Below, in pieces: positions 1-9,078 of a stretch of DNA of 64,000 nucleotides. The DNA is from Bradyrhizobium sediminis. Lineage in GTDB: Bacteria; Pseudomonadota; Alphaproteobacteria; Rhizobiales; Xanthobacteraceae. Within the stretch, counting starts at the first letter, position 1; each line of letters begins with the position of its first letter. The stretch is from the NCBI RefSeq assembly GCF_018736085.1, contig NZ_CP076134.1, positions 2,738,501-2,802,500 on the forward strand, written 5' to 3'. The translations under genes were made by a program, and so were the position numbers. Below the pieces are notes generated by a model. That model saw nothing but the letters and a program-made list of their open reading frames with translations. It was not told the DNA's origin and made no database searches.

Positions 1-361
1 CCTGGACTGCGGCGACGACCGGCTTCGGCAATTGCACGACGGCCTGCATCATCGCGCTGCAGGCCGTCATGATCTGCGCGAAATAGGCGCGCCCGCGATC
101 GGCGTCGGTGCGGCGGGCGGTGAGTTCCTTCATGTCGTGGCCGGCGGAAAAGGCCGGGCCGTTGGCCGCGATCACCACCGCGCGCACGCTTTTGTCGTCG
201 TGAATGTGCTTCAGCGCCGCGTGCAGTTCGGCGATCAGGCCTTCCGACAGGCTGTTGCGGGCCTGGGAACGGTTGAGCGTGAGCACGGCGATGGAGCCCT
301 GCATCTCCCGCAGCAGGATCGGCGATGGCGGCGACGGGGCACGGGCGGTTTGGGCGGACAT
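1..361 (-). CDS. Enoyl-CoA hydratase/isomerase family protein (partial, N-terminal part)
   Basis: The gene reads leftward from an ATG at 361 and is cut by the window edge, leaving about 120 residues. The visible part has the crotonase-fold opening: a beta strand (SIAVLTLNR), the substrate-pocket helix with NSLSEGLIAEL, and the first oxyanion-hole segment AFSAGHDMKEL, the usual acyl-CoA binding signature. The family hydrates or isomerises enoyl-CoA thioesters, typically in beta-oxidation, in the cytoplasm; the substrate cannot be told from this fragment. It is divergent from the thioesterase gene at 436, with a 74-base gap that must hold the promoters of both. Confidence 0.85.
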   Translation of the reverse strand, partial: MSAQTARAPSPPSPILLREMQGSIAVLTLNRSQARNSLSEGLIAELHAALKHIHDDKSVRAVVIAANGPAFSAGHDMKELTARRTDADRGRAYFAQIMTACSAMMQAVVQLPKPVVAAVQ

Positions 362-435
362 CGAAAAATTTCCACTAGGGCAGATACGTCACGTTATTGT
401 AACAAGCCTCGCGAGGCGAGGGCAGGCAAAGCGAC

Positions 436-864
436 ATGGCAATTGTGAAAATGAGCGTGGCCGAACTGGAGGAGTTCCTCCGTGCCGAATTTCCGCAATC
501 GTTCGGCAGCGGTGACACCACCATCGAAAGCGCCGACGGTACCACCTGCCTGCTGCGCCAGCGCTACAACGAGCGGATGCTGCGGCCGGGCGGGACGGTG
601 TCGGGGCCGACGCTGATGGCGCTGGCGGATTGCGCCATGTATGTGGTGCTGCTGTCGGCGATCGGCCCGATCGGCCTTGCCGTAACCACCAATCTCAACA
701 TCAATTTCCTGCGCAAGGGGCAGGCGGGGCAGGATGTCCTTGCCGAAGCCAGGCTTTTGAAGCTGGGCAAGCGGCTCGCGGTCGGCGAGGTCAACCTGCT
801 GTCGGGGACCTCGCCCGATCCGATCGCCCATGTGACATCGACCTATTCCATTCCAAATACTTAG
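436..864 (+). CDS. PaaI family (hotdog-fold) thioesterase
   Basis: A 142-residue protein of normal length for a single-domain hotdog thioesterase. The segment MLRPGGTVSGPTLMALADCAMYVVL matches the helix and catalytic region of PaaI/YdiI-type enzymes (G-x-H/V-x-G...D/E pattern; given here as positions about 50-75), and TTNLNINFLRK is the conserved central strand. The family hydrolyses acyl-CoA thioesters in the cytoplasm, for example to release trapped CoA during aromatic or fatty acid breakdown. It is divergent from the enoyl-CoA hydratase gene, which fits a shared acyl-CoA role, but the actual substrate is unknown. It is followed by a 154-base gap containing the rplM promoter. Confidence 0.8.
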   Translation: MAIVKMSVAELEEFLRAEFPQSFGSGDTTIESADGTTCLLRQRYNERMLRPGGTVSGPTLMALADCAMYVVLLSAIGPIGLAVTTNLNINFLRKGQAGQDVLAEARLLKLGKRLAVGEVNLLSGTSPDPIAHVTSTYSIPNT

Positions 865-936
865 TGTTTTTTACGGTAGTATAGCACCATATTTGTAAGT
901 CATTGCTTTTAAAGGACTAAATATCGCCTTTCGGCA

Positions 937-965
937 TTGACGCGCGCGCGGGACCTATCTAGAAA
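937..965 (+). promoter_or_regulatory. Candidate sigma-70 promoter of rplM-rpsI
   Basis: TTGACG (937-942) and TAGAAA (960-965) are separated by 17 bases, a good match to housekeeping promoter spacing. Transcription would begin near 972, giving a leader of about 47 bases before the rplM start. Prediction from sequence only. Confidence 0.45.
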
Positions 966-1018
966 CCGCGCAGTTCGGCGCAGTCGCGTCCGATATCCCC
1001 TTTCACGGATTTCCTCAC

Positions 1019-1483
1019 ATGAAAACGTTTTCGGCAAAGCCCGCCGAGGTGACGAAGAAGTGGGTGTTGATCGACGCCAAAGGTCTGGTCGTCGGCCGGC
1101 TCGCCACTCTGGTCGCGATGCGCCTTCGCGGCAAACACCTCCCGACCTACACCCCCCACGTCGATTGCGGTGACCACGTCATCATCATCAACGCGGCGCA
1201 TGTGGTGCTGACCGGTCGCAAGCGCGACAACAAGGTCTATTACAACCACACCGGCTTCATCGGCGGCATCAAGGAACGCACCGCCAAGTCGATCCTCGAG
1301 GGCCGTTTCCCCGAGCGCGTGGTCGAGAAGGCCATCGAGCGCATGATCCCGCGCGGTCCGCTCGGCCGGGTGCAACTCGGCAATTTACGGGTTTACCCCG
1401 GACCTGAGCATCCGCATGAAGCCCAGCAACCCGAGACGCTCGATATCGCTTCGATGAACCGCAAGAACATGAGGGCCGCATAA
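1019..1483 (+). CDS. rplM: 50S ribosomal protein L13
   Basis: A 154-residue protein matching L13 along its whole length: N-terminal [10 protein letters not shown], then [16 protein letters not shown], the conserved [13 protein letters not shown] region, and [10 protein letters not shown] followed by [17 protein letters not shown]13 is an early-assembly protein of the large ribosomal subunit. It lies one base upstream of rpsI, the conserved bacterial L13-S9 operon, so the two are co-transcribed from the promoter at about 937-965 and end at the terminator after rpsI. Confidence 0.98.
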   Translation: MKTFSAKPAEVTKKWVLIDAKGLVVGRLATLVAMRLRGKHLPTYTPHVDCGDHVIIINAAHVVLTGRKRDNKVYYNHTGFIGGIKERTAKSILEGRFPERVVEKAIERMIPRGPLGRVQLGNLRVYPGPEHPHEAQQPETLDIASMNRKNMRAA

Positions 1484-1484
1484 G

Positions 1485-1961
1485 ATGTCCGATACCATGC
1501 AGTCTCTCGATCAGCTGTCGGCGCTGAAGCCGGCGACGCCGGAAGCGCCGAAGTACGTCAAGAAGGTCGACAAGCAGGGCCGCGCCTATGCCACCGGCAA
1601 GCGCAAGGACGCGGTTGCCCGCGTCTGGATCAAGCCCGGCGCCGGCAAGATCGTGGTCAACACCCGCGAGGTCGAAGTCTATTTCGCCCGTCCGGTGCTG
1701 CGCATGATGATCCAGCAGCCGCTGGTCGCCGCCGCGCGCGCCGGCCAGTACGACGTGATCTGCACCGTCGCCGGTGGCGGTCTGTCGGGCCAGGCCGGTG
1801 CCGTGCGTCACGGCATCTCGAAGGCGCTGACCTATTTCGAGCCGGATCTGCGCGGCGTCCTGAAGAAGGGCGGCTTCCTGACCCGCGACTCCCGCGTGGT
1901 CGAGCGCAAGAAGTACGGCCGCGCCAAGGCGCGCAGGTCGTTCCAGTTCTCGAAGCGCTAA
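1485..1961 (+). CDS. rpsI: 30S ribosomal protein S9
   Basis: A 158-residue S9 with an alphaproteobacterial N-terminal extension of about 30 residues before the core ([19 protein letters not shown]). The core contains [19 protein letters not shown] and [18 protein letters not shown]. The C-terminal tail ending in Ser-Lys-Arg is the part that reaches the P-site tRNA anticodon in the ribosome. It forms an operon with rplM, with a stop-to-start gap of one base, and is followed by an intrinsic terminator. Confidence 0.98.
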   Translation: MSDTMQSLDQLSALKPATPEAPKYVKKVDKQGRAYATGKRKDAVARVWIKPGAGKIVVNTREVEVYFARPVLRMMIQQPLVAAARAGQYDVICTVAGGGLSGQAGAVRHGISKALTYFEPDLRGVLKKGGFLTRDSRVVERKKYGRAKARRSFQFSKR

Positions 1962-2010
1962 TTGCTTCCTGCAAATTTGCCGCGAATGCGGCATTAAAGA
2001 ACTTCGAAAA

Positions 2011-2034
2011 GGGCGCTTCATCGGCGCCCTTTTT
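2011..2034 (+). terminator. Intrinsic terminator of rplM-rpsI
   Basis: GGGCGC (2011-2016) and GCGCCC (2024-2029) form a 6-bp stem with a 7-base loop, followed directly by a run of T (2030-2034). It begins 50 bases after the rpsI stop. Confidence 0.85.
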
Positions 2035-2190
2035 GCCGAGTATTTGCCGACGAGTTGACGCAGTTTTTCCTGAAAACTTGCCTGTGCGCGCAAACGAATT
2101 TCCAAGGCGGCGACCCTAGCGTTCAGAGTGATGGCGCGTATTTCGTTTCGGGCGCGCCGAAACGCTGCATCACAAATCGCCAGGTGGCCC

Positions 2191-3417
2191 ATGTCACTCG
2201 ACACCTCCACGCTTTATCTCGTTGCTACGATGGTTGCGGCAATGCTGGGAGCCATGCTGCTGTTTTTCGGCAAGCAGGAGAATATCCCGGCATTGAAATG
2301 GTGGGGCACCGCCTATCTGCTCGGTGCCGCTTCGGTCGCGCTCTGGACGCTCGCCGCCAACACGCTCGGCGAAGTGCTTTCGCTGGCGCTCAACGCCGTC
2401 GGCTTCGTGGCCTGCGGCATGGTCTGGAACGCCTCGCGCGTGTTCCATGGCCGCAAGCCAAACCTGCCGGGGCTGGTTCTGGGCGCGATCGCCTGGATCG
2501 CGGCCGTCATGACGCTGGCGCCCGAGGCCTCCGCGCTACGCATGACGATCGGCGCCGGCATCGTCGCGATCTACGCGGCGCTGACCGCCACCGAGCTGTG
2601 GTCCGAGCGGCGCAGGACGCTGCAAAGGCGCTGGCCGGCGATCGTGGTGCCGATGCTGCACGGTTTCGTGCTGATGCTGCCGATCCTGCTCGGCGACCTC
2701 CTGCACGCGCGTGACGGCGCGTTCTCCAGCAGCATCTGGGTCACGATGTTCGCGATTGAACTCGTGCTCTATGCGGTTGGAACCGTATTCGTGATCTTCA
2801 TGCTGGTGTCGGAGCGTGCGGTGAGCGCGCACAAGACCGCAGCGTCGATGGATCCCCTGACCGGCATGTTCAATCGCCGCGGTTTCGCGGAGGCGTGCGC
2901 GCGGGTGATCGAGCGCGAAGCCAGCGCCGGCCGTCCGGTGACGGCGCTGATCTTCGACATCGATCATTTCAAGTCGATCAACGACCGCTTCGGTCATCCC
3001 GCGGGCGACGAGATCCTGAAGCTGTTCGCCACCGTCGTGATCAACACCTTGCGCATCACCGACCTGTCTGGGCGGATCGGCGGCGAGGAGTTCGCGGCCT
3101 TGCTGCCCTGTTCGCTGCAAGAGGGCGTGATGGCGGCCGAACGCGTCCGCGCGGCCTTCGCCAATTCGGGAATCGTGGTCGAGGACGGGCCGGTCGATAC
3201 CACCGTCAGCATCGGCGTGGCCGGCGGGCCCGCCGGCACCGAGCTCGAAGTGCTGCTGGCCGCGGCCGATACCGCGCTCTACCAGGCCAAGCGCGGCGGC
3301 CGCAATCGCGTCGAGGCCGCGGAGGAGTTGCCGCTGTCGCTGGAAAACTGGCGGCGCAAAACCGCTGGAATCGCGCGCCAGCCTCAGCCGCGGGCGGGAC
3401 TCATGGGCCTCGCGTGA
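2191..3417 (+). CDS. Membrane-bound GGDEF domain protein, probable diguanylate cyclase
   Basis: Start chosen at the ATG at 2191, which has an AGGTGG ribosome-binding site 4 bases upstream; an in-frame ATG at 2128 would add 21 residues of poor quality. The 408-residue product has about six hydrophobic segments in residues 1-215, then a GGDEF domain. Active-site loop is GGEEF (about 297-301), and the RxxD inhibitory-site motif (RITD, about 288-291) lies exactly five residues upstream, so product inhibition by c-di-GMP is likely. DIDHFKSINDRFGH is the Mg/GTP-binding helix. The family condenses two GTP to c-di-GMP, controlling surface and motility behaviours; the input signal of the membrane part is unknown. 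Monocistronic. Confidence 0.88.
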   Translation: MSLDTSTLYLVATMVAAMLGAMLLFFGKQENIPALKWWGTAYLLGAASVALWTLAANTLGEVLSLALNAVGFVACGMVWNASRVFHGRKPNLPGLVLGAIAWIAAVMTLAPEASALRMTIGAGIVAIYAALTATELWSERRRTLQRRWPAIVVPMLHGFVLMLPILLGDLLHARDGAFSSSIWVTMFAIELVLYAVGTVFVIFMLVSERAVSAHKTAASMDPLTGMFNRRGFAEACARVIEREASAGRPVTALIFDIDHFKSINDRFGHPAGDEILKLFATVVINTLRITDLSGRIGGEEFAALLPCSLQEGVMAAERVRAAFANSGIVVEDGPVDTTVSIGVAGGPAGTELEVLLAAADTALYQAKRGGRNRVEAAEELPLSLENWRRKTAGIARQPQPRAGLMGLA

Positions 3418-3472
3418 GCGGGTCTGGCCGCGGTAACCTGCCGTTTACCATTCGATCGATATCATCGGTGTC

Positions 3473-3709
3473 ATGGAAACGATCCGCAGTCACAACGCCC
3501 AAGCCGCCCTGATGTCGCTCGAAGCCGCAGCCGTATCGGCGCGCGGCGGGTTTGCCTGCATGTTCTCCACCTCCGACGAATACGAAACGGCGCTGATCAC
3601 GGAACGACGCGCGCAGGGCCGCTATGCGACGTCGCGCAGCCGCTTGCCCCTGGCGATGTTCGCCGGCTGCACGCTGGTGGTCGCCGTCACGGTGCTGCTC
3701 TTCAGCTAG
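3473..3709 (+). CDS. Small membrane protein of unknown function (78 aa)
   Basis: Not recognised. The 78-residue product has a charged N-terminal region and one C-terminal hydrophobic segment (LAMFAGCTLVVAVTVLLF) that would anchor it in the membrane with the N-terminus in the cytoplasm. It is followed 24 bases later by a good intrinsic terminator, which supports it as a real expressed gene. No domain is visible. Confidence 0.5.
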   Translation: METIRSHNAQAALMSLEAAAVSARGGFACMFSTSDEYETALITERRAQGRYATSRSRLPLAMFAGCTLVVAVTVLLFS

Positions 3710-3733
3710 GCTTGCGCGAACAGGGAATGCCGG

Positions 3734-3755
3734 GGGCGCCGCAGGGCGCCCTTTT
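3734..3755 (+). terminator. Intrinsic terminator
   Basis: GGGCGCC (3734-3740) pairs with GGCGCCC (3745-3751) across a 4-base loop and is followed by TTTT. It ends the transcript of the small membrane-protein gene. Confidence 0.7.
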
Positions 3756-3812
3756 GCTTTGCAACCGGCTGGGCTAGAGACGTGAACTCTCCAGCGAAAG
3801 GCCGCAACCCCG

Positions 3813-4115
3813 ATGATCACCGAAATCGCACAGATCGACATCAAGCCGGGCTCCGAGAAGGACTTCGAAGCCGCCGTCGCCAAGGCGCGCGCAGCTTTCG
3901 GCCGCTCCAAGGGGTTTCACGGGTTTGAGCTGCATCGCTCGATCGAGAAGCCGCAGCGCTATCGTCTGATGGTCAAATGGGAAACCCTCGAAAACCACAC
4001 CGTCGATTTCCGCGGCTCGGAGAGTTTCACGGAATGGCGCGGGCTGGTCGGGCCGTATTTTGCTTCGCCCCCCGAGGTCGAACACACCGAGACGGTGCTG
4101 ACCTCGGCGAGCTGA
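3813..4115 (+). CDS. Antibiotic biosynthesis monooxygenase (ABM) domain protein
   Basis: A 100-residue single ABM domain (dimeric alpha/beta-barrel). The opening ITEIAQIDIKPGSEKDFE and the central GFHGFELHRSIEKPQRYRL and MVKWETLENH segments are typical of this family. Members act as small cofactor-free monooxygenases, haem-degrading enzymes or quinone-handling proteins, so the name does not imply antibiotic synthesis here. It stands alone, converging on the AI-2E-type permease gene. Confidence 0.75.
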   Translation: MITEIAQIDIKPGSEKDFEAAVAKARAAFGRSKGFHGFELHRSIEKPQRYRLMVKWETLENHTVDFRGSESFTEWRGLVGPYFASPPEVEHTETVLTSAS

Positions 4116-4131
4116 ACGGCGACGCGCCCTC

Positions 4132-5253
4132 TCAGGCCGCCACCGCTTCGGGCTGTCTGCCCGCCTTGAAATGATCGATCATGACTTTCGCGATCGCCAT
4201 CAGGGGCAAGGCCAGCGCCAGGCCCCAGATCCCGAACACCACGCCGAGCAGGATCTGGAAGGCGAATAGCGTGGCCGGTGGGATGTCGAGGGCCTGACGC
4301 TGGACGATCGGCGTGAGGATGTAGCTCTCCAGCGCGTGGACGCCGAGAAACAGAATGAATGCGCTGAGTGCGGCGACCCATCCGGAGGCGAGGCTTGCCA
4401 GCACCACGATCAGTCCGCCGAGGATGGCGCCGACGGTCGGAATGAAGGCCAGCAGTCCCGCCTGGATGCCCAGGATGAACGAACTCTGGATGCCGATGAG
4501 CTTCAGGCCGATCCAGGTGACGAAGAAGACGGCGGCCATGGTGATGATCTGCGCGATCAGCCAGCGCTCCAGCGTCCATCCGATGCGGTCGAAGATGATG
4601 GTGGCGCGGGCGCGGTGCCTTGCCGGCGCCAGGAACAGCAATCCGTTTCGATAGACGCTTGGCTGCGCCGCGAAGGCCAGCCCGAGAAACAGCACGATGA
4701 AGAAGTGTCCTACCGCGCTCACGGTACCCAGCAGGAGCTTGAGCGTCTGGCCCATGATAGCGCCGCCGCTCGACGCAATCGTACTTGCGCTCGGCAGATT
4801 ATGCGTCGCCGCAGCCCCCGGCGCGGCCGGAGTCGTCGATGGCGCCGCTTCCTGATTGATGAAGTCGAGATAGCTGGTGTCGATGCCGTTCTTCTCGAGA
4901 AAGGCTTTGACGTTGACCAGTTGCGACTTCATCGTATTGCTGAGCACCGTCGCCTGTTGCGCGATGGTGCTGCCGCCGAGGAACACGACGCTCGACAACA
5001 TTCCGGCGAGCACGACGCATACGATGGTCAGCCGCAGCGACTGCGGCAGCCTGACCACGCGGCCGAGCAGATCGCTCATGGCGTTGAGCGCGACGCCTAG
5101 CAGCATGCCGGCGAAGATCAGAAACAGCGTCGCGGCGAAATGCCAGGTGAACAGCAGCAGGGCGACAAAGGCGACGACGCCGATGCCGCCGACCGATATC
5201 GCCCATGCCAGATCGTTGCGGGCCCGAAGTCGATCGTCAGCCGAGACTGCCAA
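4132..5253 (-). CDS. AI-2E family (PerM/TqsA-like) transporter
   Basis: A 373-residue integral membrane protein with about seven or eight hydrophobic segments: a pair near residues 18-60, one near 75-95, and a C-terminal bundle from about 180. Between them is a variable periplasmic-type stretch rich in Ala, Pro and Thr (about residues 125-165). SFILGIQAGLLAFIPTVGAILG is the conserved family signature (positions about 260-282). Characterised relatives include the AI-2 exporter TqsA and Na+/H+ antiporters, so the substrate here is undetermined. Its stop is 16 bases from the convergent ABM gene. Confidence 0.8.
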   Translation of the reverse strand: MAVSADDRLRARNDLAWAISVGGIGVVAFVALLLFTWHFAATLFLIFAGMLLGVALNAMSDLLGRVVRLPQSLRLTIVCVVLAGMLSSVVFLGGSTIAQQATVLSNTMKSQLVNVKAFLEKNGIDTSYLDFINQEAAPSTTPAAPGAAATHNLPSASTIASSGGAIMGQTLKLLLGTVSAVGHFFIVLFLGLAFAAQPSVYRNGLLFLAPARHRARATIIFDRIGWTLERWLIAQIITMAAVFFVTWIGLKLIGIQSSFILGIQAGLLAFIPTVGAILGGLIVVLASLASGWVAALSAFILFLGVHALESYILTPIVQRQALDIPPATLFAFQILLGVVFGIWGLALALPLMAIAKVMIDHFKAGRQPEAVAA

Positions 5254-5408
5254 GGTGATTCCCCTTCAAAACCGGTTCGGCCGGCACTCTTTCGCCAAAT
5301 GAAGCCGGGATCAAGCGCCGAACACGCGCCGGTTTGACGCTGGTGGATTCGTTGTGCAAAGCGGGGAGCGGAAGAATAGGAATCGCGGGGAGCCGAGGGG
5401 CTGATGGT

Positions 5409-6101
5409 ATGAACTTCAAATGGCTCGGGCCGCTGGCGCTGCTGGCCGCGCTGGTAATCGGCGACCAGATCAGGATCAACCGGCCCGGTCATAAATTCCG
5501 GCTGACGGTCGAGGTGCAGACCCCCGAAGGGGTCAAGTCGGCCTCGGGTGTGATAGCGGTTCACCCCGATCGAAGCTACAGCCGCGGCGGCAAGACCACC
5601 GCCAAGGGCGATGCCGTCTATGTCGAACTCGGCGGCGGCAAGAACCTGGTCGCATTGCTGGCCCATATCGACAAATCGGTCGACTTCGACGACATCAACT
5701 ATGTGGCGCTGCGCGCCTACAAGGCCGCGGGCCGCAATGTATCCTTCAATCAGATGACCCAAATGACCGGCACGGTACCGGTGAGAAGCACGGTGATGCC
5801 GGTCCTGGTGGCCTTCACCGACCCCACCGATCCCGCGACGGCGCGCGTGGTGCCGCCCGATGAGGTGGAAACGGCTTTGGGCAATGGCATCCGGCTCCGC
5901 GGCATTTCGGCCGAGGTGGTGCCGAACGGGATGTGGCCGCTCGATTTCGGCGGTCCGCTCGGCGAGCCCGTGACACGTGGCATCGAAGCAAAATTGCCGT
6001 GGCTGGGCGGTGCGGACAACGCTGCGGGCAGGGCGCTGAAGGCAGCGGGATTGCAGACCGGCGAGGCCGCCGATCCGAGACAGGCATTTACGCGGAAATA
6101 G
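5409..6101 (+). CDS. Uncharacterised protein with N-terminal membrane anchor
   Basis: Start chosen at the ATG at 5409, preceded by a purine-rich GAGGGG; earlier in-frame codons give an unlikely N-terminus. The 230-residue product has one hydrophobic segment (FKWLGPLALLAALVIG, residues 3-18) followed by a soluble domain starting with DQIRINRPGHKFRLTVEVQT. The soluble part looks like a beta-rich extracytoplasmic domain and carries no motif I recognise. No operon partner; the next gene is 96 bases downstream. Function unknown. Confidence 0.7.
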   Translation: MNFKWLGPLALLAALVIGDQIRINRPGHKFRLTVEVQTPEGVKSASGVIAVHPDRSYSRGGKTTAKGDAVYVELGGGKNLVALLAHIDKSVDFDDINYVALRAYKAAGRNVSFNQMTQMTGTVPVRSTVMPVLVAFTDPTDPATARVVPPDEVETALGNGIRLRGISAEVVPNGMWPLDFGGPLGEPVTRGIEAKLPWLGGADNAAGRALKAAGLQTGEAADPRQAFTRK

Positions 6102-6197
6102 CAATGCAGGCCCGCGCTGCAGCATAGCATATTGATCCGCCGCGGGCTGGAAGGCATGATCCGTCCAAATTTGTGATGTGAGATTGGATAATCAGCA

Positions 6198-6968
6198 ATG
6201 AGGAGGCCGGTGGTCGGTGTGATCGCAAACGCGTATCGCATCGAGGATCGATTTGCGACACAGATGTCCGGTGAGCGAAATCTGCGTGCGGTCGCCGAGG
6301 TCGCGGGCGCGCTGCCGCTGATGTTTGCCGGCTCCCCCGAAATCACCGATATCGGCGCGCTGCTGGATACCGTTGACGGCGTGGTGCTGACCGGCGCCCG
6401 CGCCAATGTCCACCCCGCGCATTTTCGCGCCGAGCCGCACCCCAAACACGAACCCTACGACCTGCATCGCGACGACATGGCGCTGGCATTGTCGCAAGCC
6501 TGTGTCGAGCGCGGCATACCGCTGTTCGGCATCTGCCGCGGCCTGCAGGAGATGAATGTCGCCTTCGGCGGCTCGCTGCACCCCGAAATCCGCGAATTGC
6601 CCGGGCGCATGAACCATCGGATGCCGCGGCTCGAGAGCGGTGAAATCCACCCTGATCCCACCGTCGTCTTCGCCGACCGGCATGACGTCAATCTCGTTCC
6701 CGGCGGGGCCTTTGCCAAGCTTTTGGGTTGCGAGACCATCCGCGTCAATTCGCTTCACGGCCAGGGCATTCTCCAACCCGGCGAACGCGTCGTGGTCGAG
6801 GGGGTGGCGGAAGACGGCACGATCGAGGCAATCCGGATCGCGGACGCGCCCGGCTTTGCGCTCGGGGTGCAATGGCATGCGGAATACGATCCGCAACTCA
6901 ATCCGATCAACCGCGCATTGTTTCAGGCGTTCGGCGAGGCGCTGGTGGCGCGCAAGCGCCCCACCTAG
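6198..6968 (+). CDS. Gamma-glutamyl-gamma-aminobutyrate hydrolase family protein (peptidase C26)
   Basis: A 256-residue class I glutamine amidotransferase-like hydrolase of the PuuD type. It opens with RPVVGVIAN, has GVVLTGARANVHP, and the nucleophile elbow FGICRGLQEMN places the catalytic Cys near residue 113. The C-terminal QWHAEYD supplies the catalytic His, as in PuuD. PuuD cleaves gamma-glutamyl-GABA in putrescine catabolism; no other putrescine genes are nearby, so the exact gamma-glutamyl substrate is uncertain. Convergent with the fused gene at 7020. Confidence 0.85.
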   Translation: MRRPVVGVIANAYRIEDRFATQMSGERNLRAVAEVAGALPLMFAGSPEITDIGALLDTVDGVVLTGARANVHPAHFRAEPHPKHEPYDLHRDDMALALSQACVERGIPLFGICRGLQEMNVAFGGSLHPEIRELPGRMNHRMPRLESGEIHPDPTVVFADRHDVNLVPGGAFAKLLGCETIRVNSLHGQGILQPGERVVVEGVAEDGTIEAIRIADAPGFALGVQWHAEYDPQLNPINRALFQAFGEALVARKRPT

Positions 6969-7019
6969 CCTCTCCGATATGATGAGTGGGCAGCATCCAT
7001 CGGAAGGGCCCAAATCTCC

Positions 7020-8849
7020 TCAAGCCGCCTTGTTCGCCTTCTCCACCTTCACGCCGCCGCCCTCCAGCAACATCACCTTGTTGAGGAGCTTCACCAGCGC
7101 ATAGACGGCCTCTATCGCGGGCGCCGGCGTATTGGTCAGCTTTGCCATTTCCAGAATCGAACCGATCAGTGCCTCGGTTTCGAGCGAGCGGCCGGCTTCC
7201 ACATCCTGCAGCATCGATGTCTTGTGCGCGCCGACCGCTTCCGCGCCGGCGATGCGCTTGTCGATGCTGACACGGAAGGTCACGCCGAGCTTCTGGGCGA
7301 TGTCCTGCGCTTCCTTCATCATGGTCGCCGCCAAAGCGCGCGTCTCGGCGAACTGGCAAATGTCCACCAGCGTGGCGTGGGTGAGCGCCGAGATCGGGTT
7401 GAACGAGAGATTGCCCCATGCCTTGAGCCAGATCTCCGAGCGGATATCCGGCAGCACCAGGGATTTCAGCCCGGCCTTGATGAAAACGTCGTGCAATTCC
7501 TTGACGCGTTCGGTCACCTTGCCGTCGAGTTCCCCGATCGGGAAGCGATCACCCTCGACGTGGTGGATCACGCCCGGCGCCGTTGCCGCCGCTGCGGGAT
7601 AAACCACACAGCCGATAATGCGTCTTGGGTCGACATTCTTGGTGAGGACGCCCGAGGGATCGAGGCTCTCCAGCCGGTGATTGTCGTACTCGCCGCCGAG
7701 CCTCTGGAAATACCACCATGGCAGGCCGTTCTGCACCGTCAGAACGATGGTGTCGGGACCAAGCAGCGATTCGATGTCGCGCACCACCTGATCGAGGAAA
7801 TGCGCCTTCACCGCTAGCACCACGATATCCTGCTTGCCGGCCTCGGCCGGCTTGTTGACGGCCTTCATTTTGGCGGTCTGGACCTTGCCGTCGTGCCACT
7901 CCAGCTTGAGTCCGTTCTTCTGGATCGCGGCGAGATGCGCGCCCTGGTCGATCACGGTGACATCCTCGCCCGCGAGTGCAAACTTTGCCGCCAGCAGGCC
8001 GCCGATGGCGCCGGCGCCTACCACGCAAATCTTCTTCTGCCTGGGTGGGGCGCCCAACAGGTACGGACTGGGCAGCACCTGGTCGAAAACATTGCTGAGG
8101 CTGCCAACGCCATCGATCACGATATCGACGACGTTGTGAGAGTCAGCCATCGTGCCGGCGCCGAGCGAGGTGCCGCAGGCGATGATATCGCCCGGCATCA
8201 GCGTCACGTCCCTGGAAATCGCGGCGACGAGCTTGTGCGGCGGAAAGAACATGTCGGCGACAGGATAGTTCTGCCGCTCCTTGCCGTTCAGGACGGTCCT
8301 GATCGACAGCTTCATCGGGTCGACGCCGGTGGCGATCACCGGGCCGAACACGCCGAAAGTGTCGAAGCTCTTCGCGCGCGCCCACTGTTCGAACGATTTA
8401 TCCTTGCGCAGGAGGTCGACGGCGGTGACGTCGTTCACGCAGGTATAGCCGAAGATATAGTCGCCGGCTTCGGCTTCGCTGATGTTGAAGCATTTCTTGC
8501 CGATGACGACACCGAGTTCGCCCTCGTAAATGATTTTTCCGGCATAGGTGGTGGGCCGCTCGATCGGTTGGTTCGCGGGCCAATACGCGTTCGGCGCCTT
8601 GAGAAACCACAGCGGTTCTTTCGGCTCCGTGAAATCGTTCTTGGCCGCGAGCTGGTGGAAATTATTCCACAGACAGATCATTTTCGACGGATCGCACGGC
8701 GTCAAAACCTGAACGGCTGAGAGCTTCAGCGTCTGGCCGCTCGGCGTCGCACCGGCGAACAGATCGCCGGTATGAACTGCGATGGTGTCGCCTTCCAGCG
8801 TGCCGAAACCGGTCTTTCCGTCCTGCTCGAAGCGGATCCACTTTGCCAT
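7020..8849 (-). CDS. Fused fumarylacetoacetate hydrolase-family / 2-dehydropantoate 2-reductase-family protein
   Basis: One uninterrupted 609-residue frame holds two complete enzymes. Residues 1-about 265 are a FAH-family domain: YEGELGVVIG and CVNDVTAVDL supply the Glu, Glu and Asp metal ligands. Residues about 275-600 are a ketopantoate reductase-type dehydrogenase: GAGAIGG begins the NAD(P) Rossmann motif, KAWGNLSFNPISAL carries the catalytic Lys and Asn, and the C-terminal helical domain with SMLQDVEAGRSLE is intact. The linker is short and Pro/Gly-rich. FAH enzymes cleave C-C bonds or decarboxylate diketo acids; the reductase half reduces 2-oxo acids. A bifunctional 2-oxo-acid catabolic enzyme is plausible, but no neighbour names the substrate. 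True pantothenate synthesis is not implied. Confidence 0.85.
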   Translation of the reverse strand: MAKWIRFEQDGKTGFGTLEGDTIAVHTGDLFAGATPSGQTLKLSAVQVLTPCDPSKMICLWNNFHQLAAKNDFTEPKEPLWFLKAPNAYWPANQPIERPTTYAGKIIYEGELGVVIGKKCFNISEAEAGDYIFGYTCVNDVTAVDLLRKDKSFEQWARAKSFDTFGVFGPVIATGVDPMKLSIRTVLNGKERQNYPVADMFFPPHKLVAAISRDVTLMPGDIIACGTSLGAGTMADSHNVVDIVIDGVGSLSNVFDQVLPSPYLLGAPPRQKKICVVGAGAIGGLLAAKFALAGEDVTVIDQGAHLAAIQKNGLKLEWHDGKVQTAKMKAVNKPAEAGKQDIVVLAVKAHFLDQVVRDIESLLGPDTIVLTVQNGLPWWYFQRLGGEYDNHRLESLDPSGVLTKNVDPRRIIGCVVYPAAAATAPGVIHHVEGDRFPIGELDGKVTERVKELHDVFIKAGLKSLVLPDIRSEIWLKAWGNLSFNPISALTHATLVDICQFAETRALAATMMKEAQDIAQKLGVTFRVSIDKRIAGAEAVGAHKTSMLQDVEAGRSLETEALIGSILEMAKLTNTPAPAIEAVYALVKLLNKVMLLEGGGVKVEKANKAA

Positions 8850-9000
8850 ATGCGACCTCCCGGTGTGGTACAGCCAGCGTCGTTCGAAAGCGCGGCGTAC
8901 CTAACTGTAATCCTCATGCCTGCTTCTGTAACCATGCACTGCATCATTGGGGGCGCAGCCAAGCCGCCGTATTTTTCCGGCCGCCAGGAAGACGCCGCCA

Positions 9001-9035
9001 CAAAACAAGAGGCGCCCCTCTCGGAGCGCCTCTTG
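9001..9035 (-). terminator. Intrinsic terminator of glnA
   Basis: A perfect 10-bp stem (9006-9015 with 9026-9035) with a 10-base loop. Read on the minus strand it is followed by GTTTTG. It lies about 44 bases past the glnA stop. Confidence 0.75.
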
Positions 9036-9078
9036 CATTTTCAGGCGGTGGCGTCGGCGGGAAAACGCGCCGGCAACA

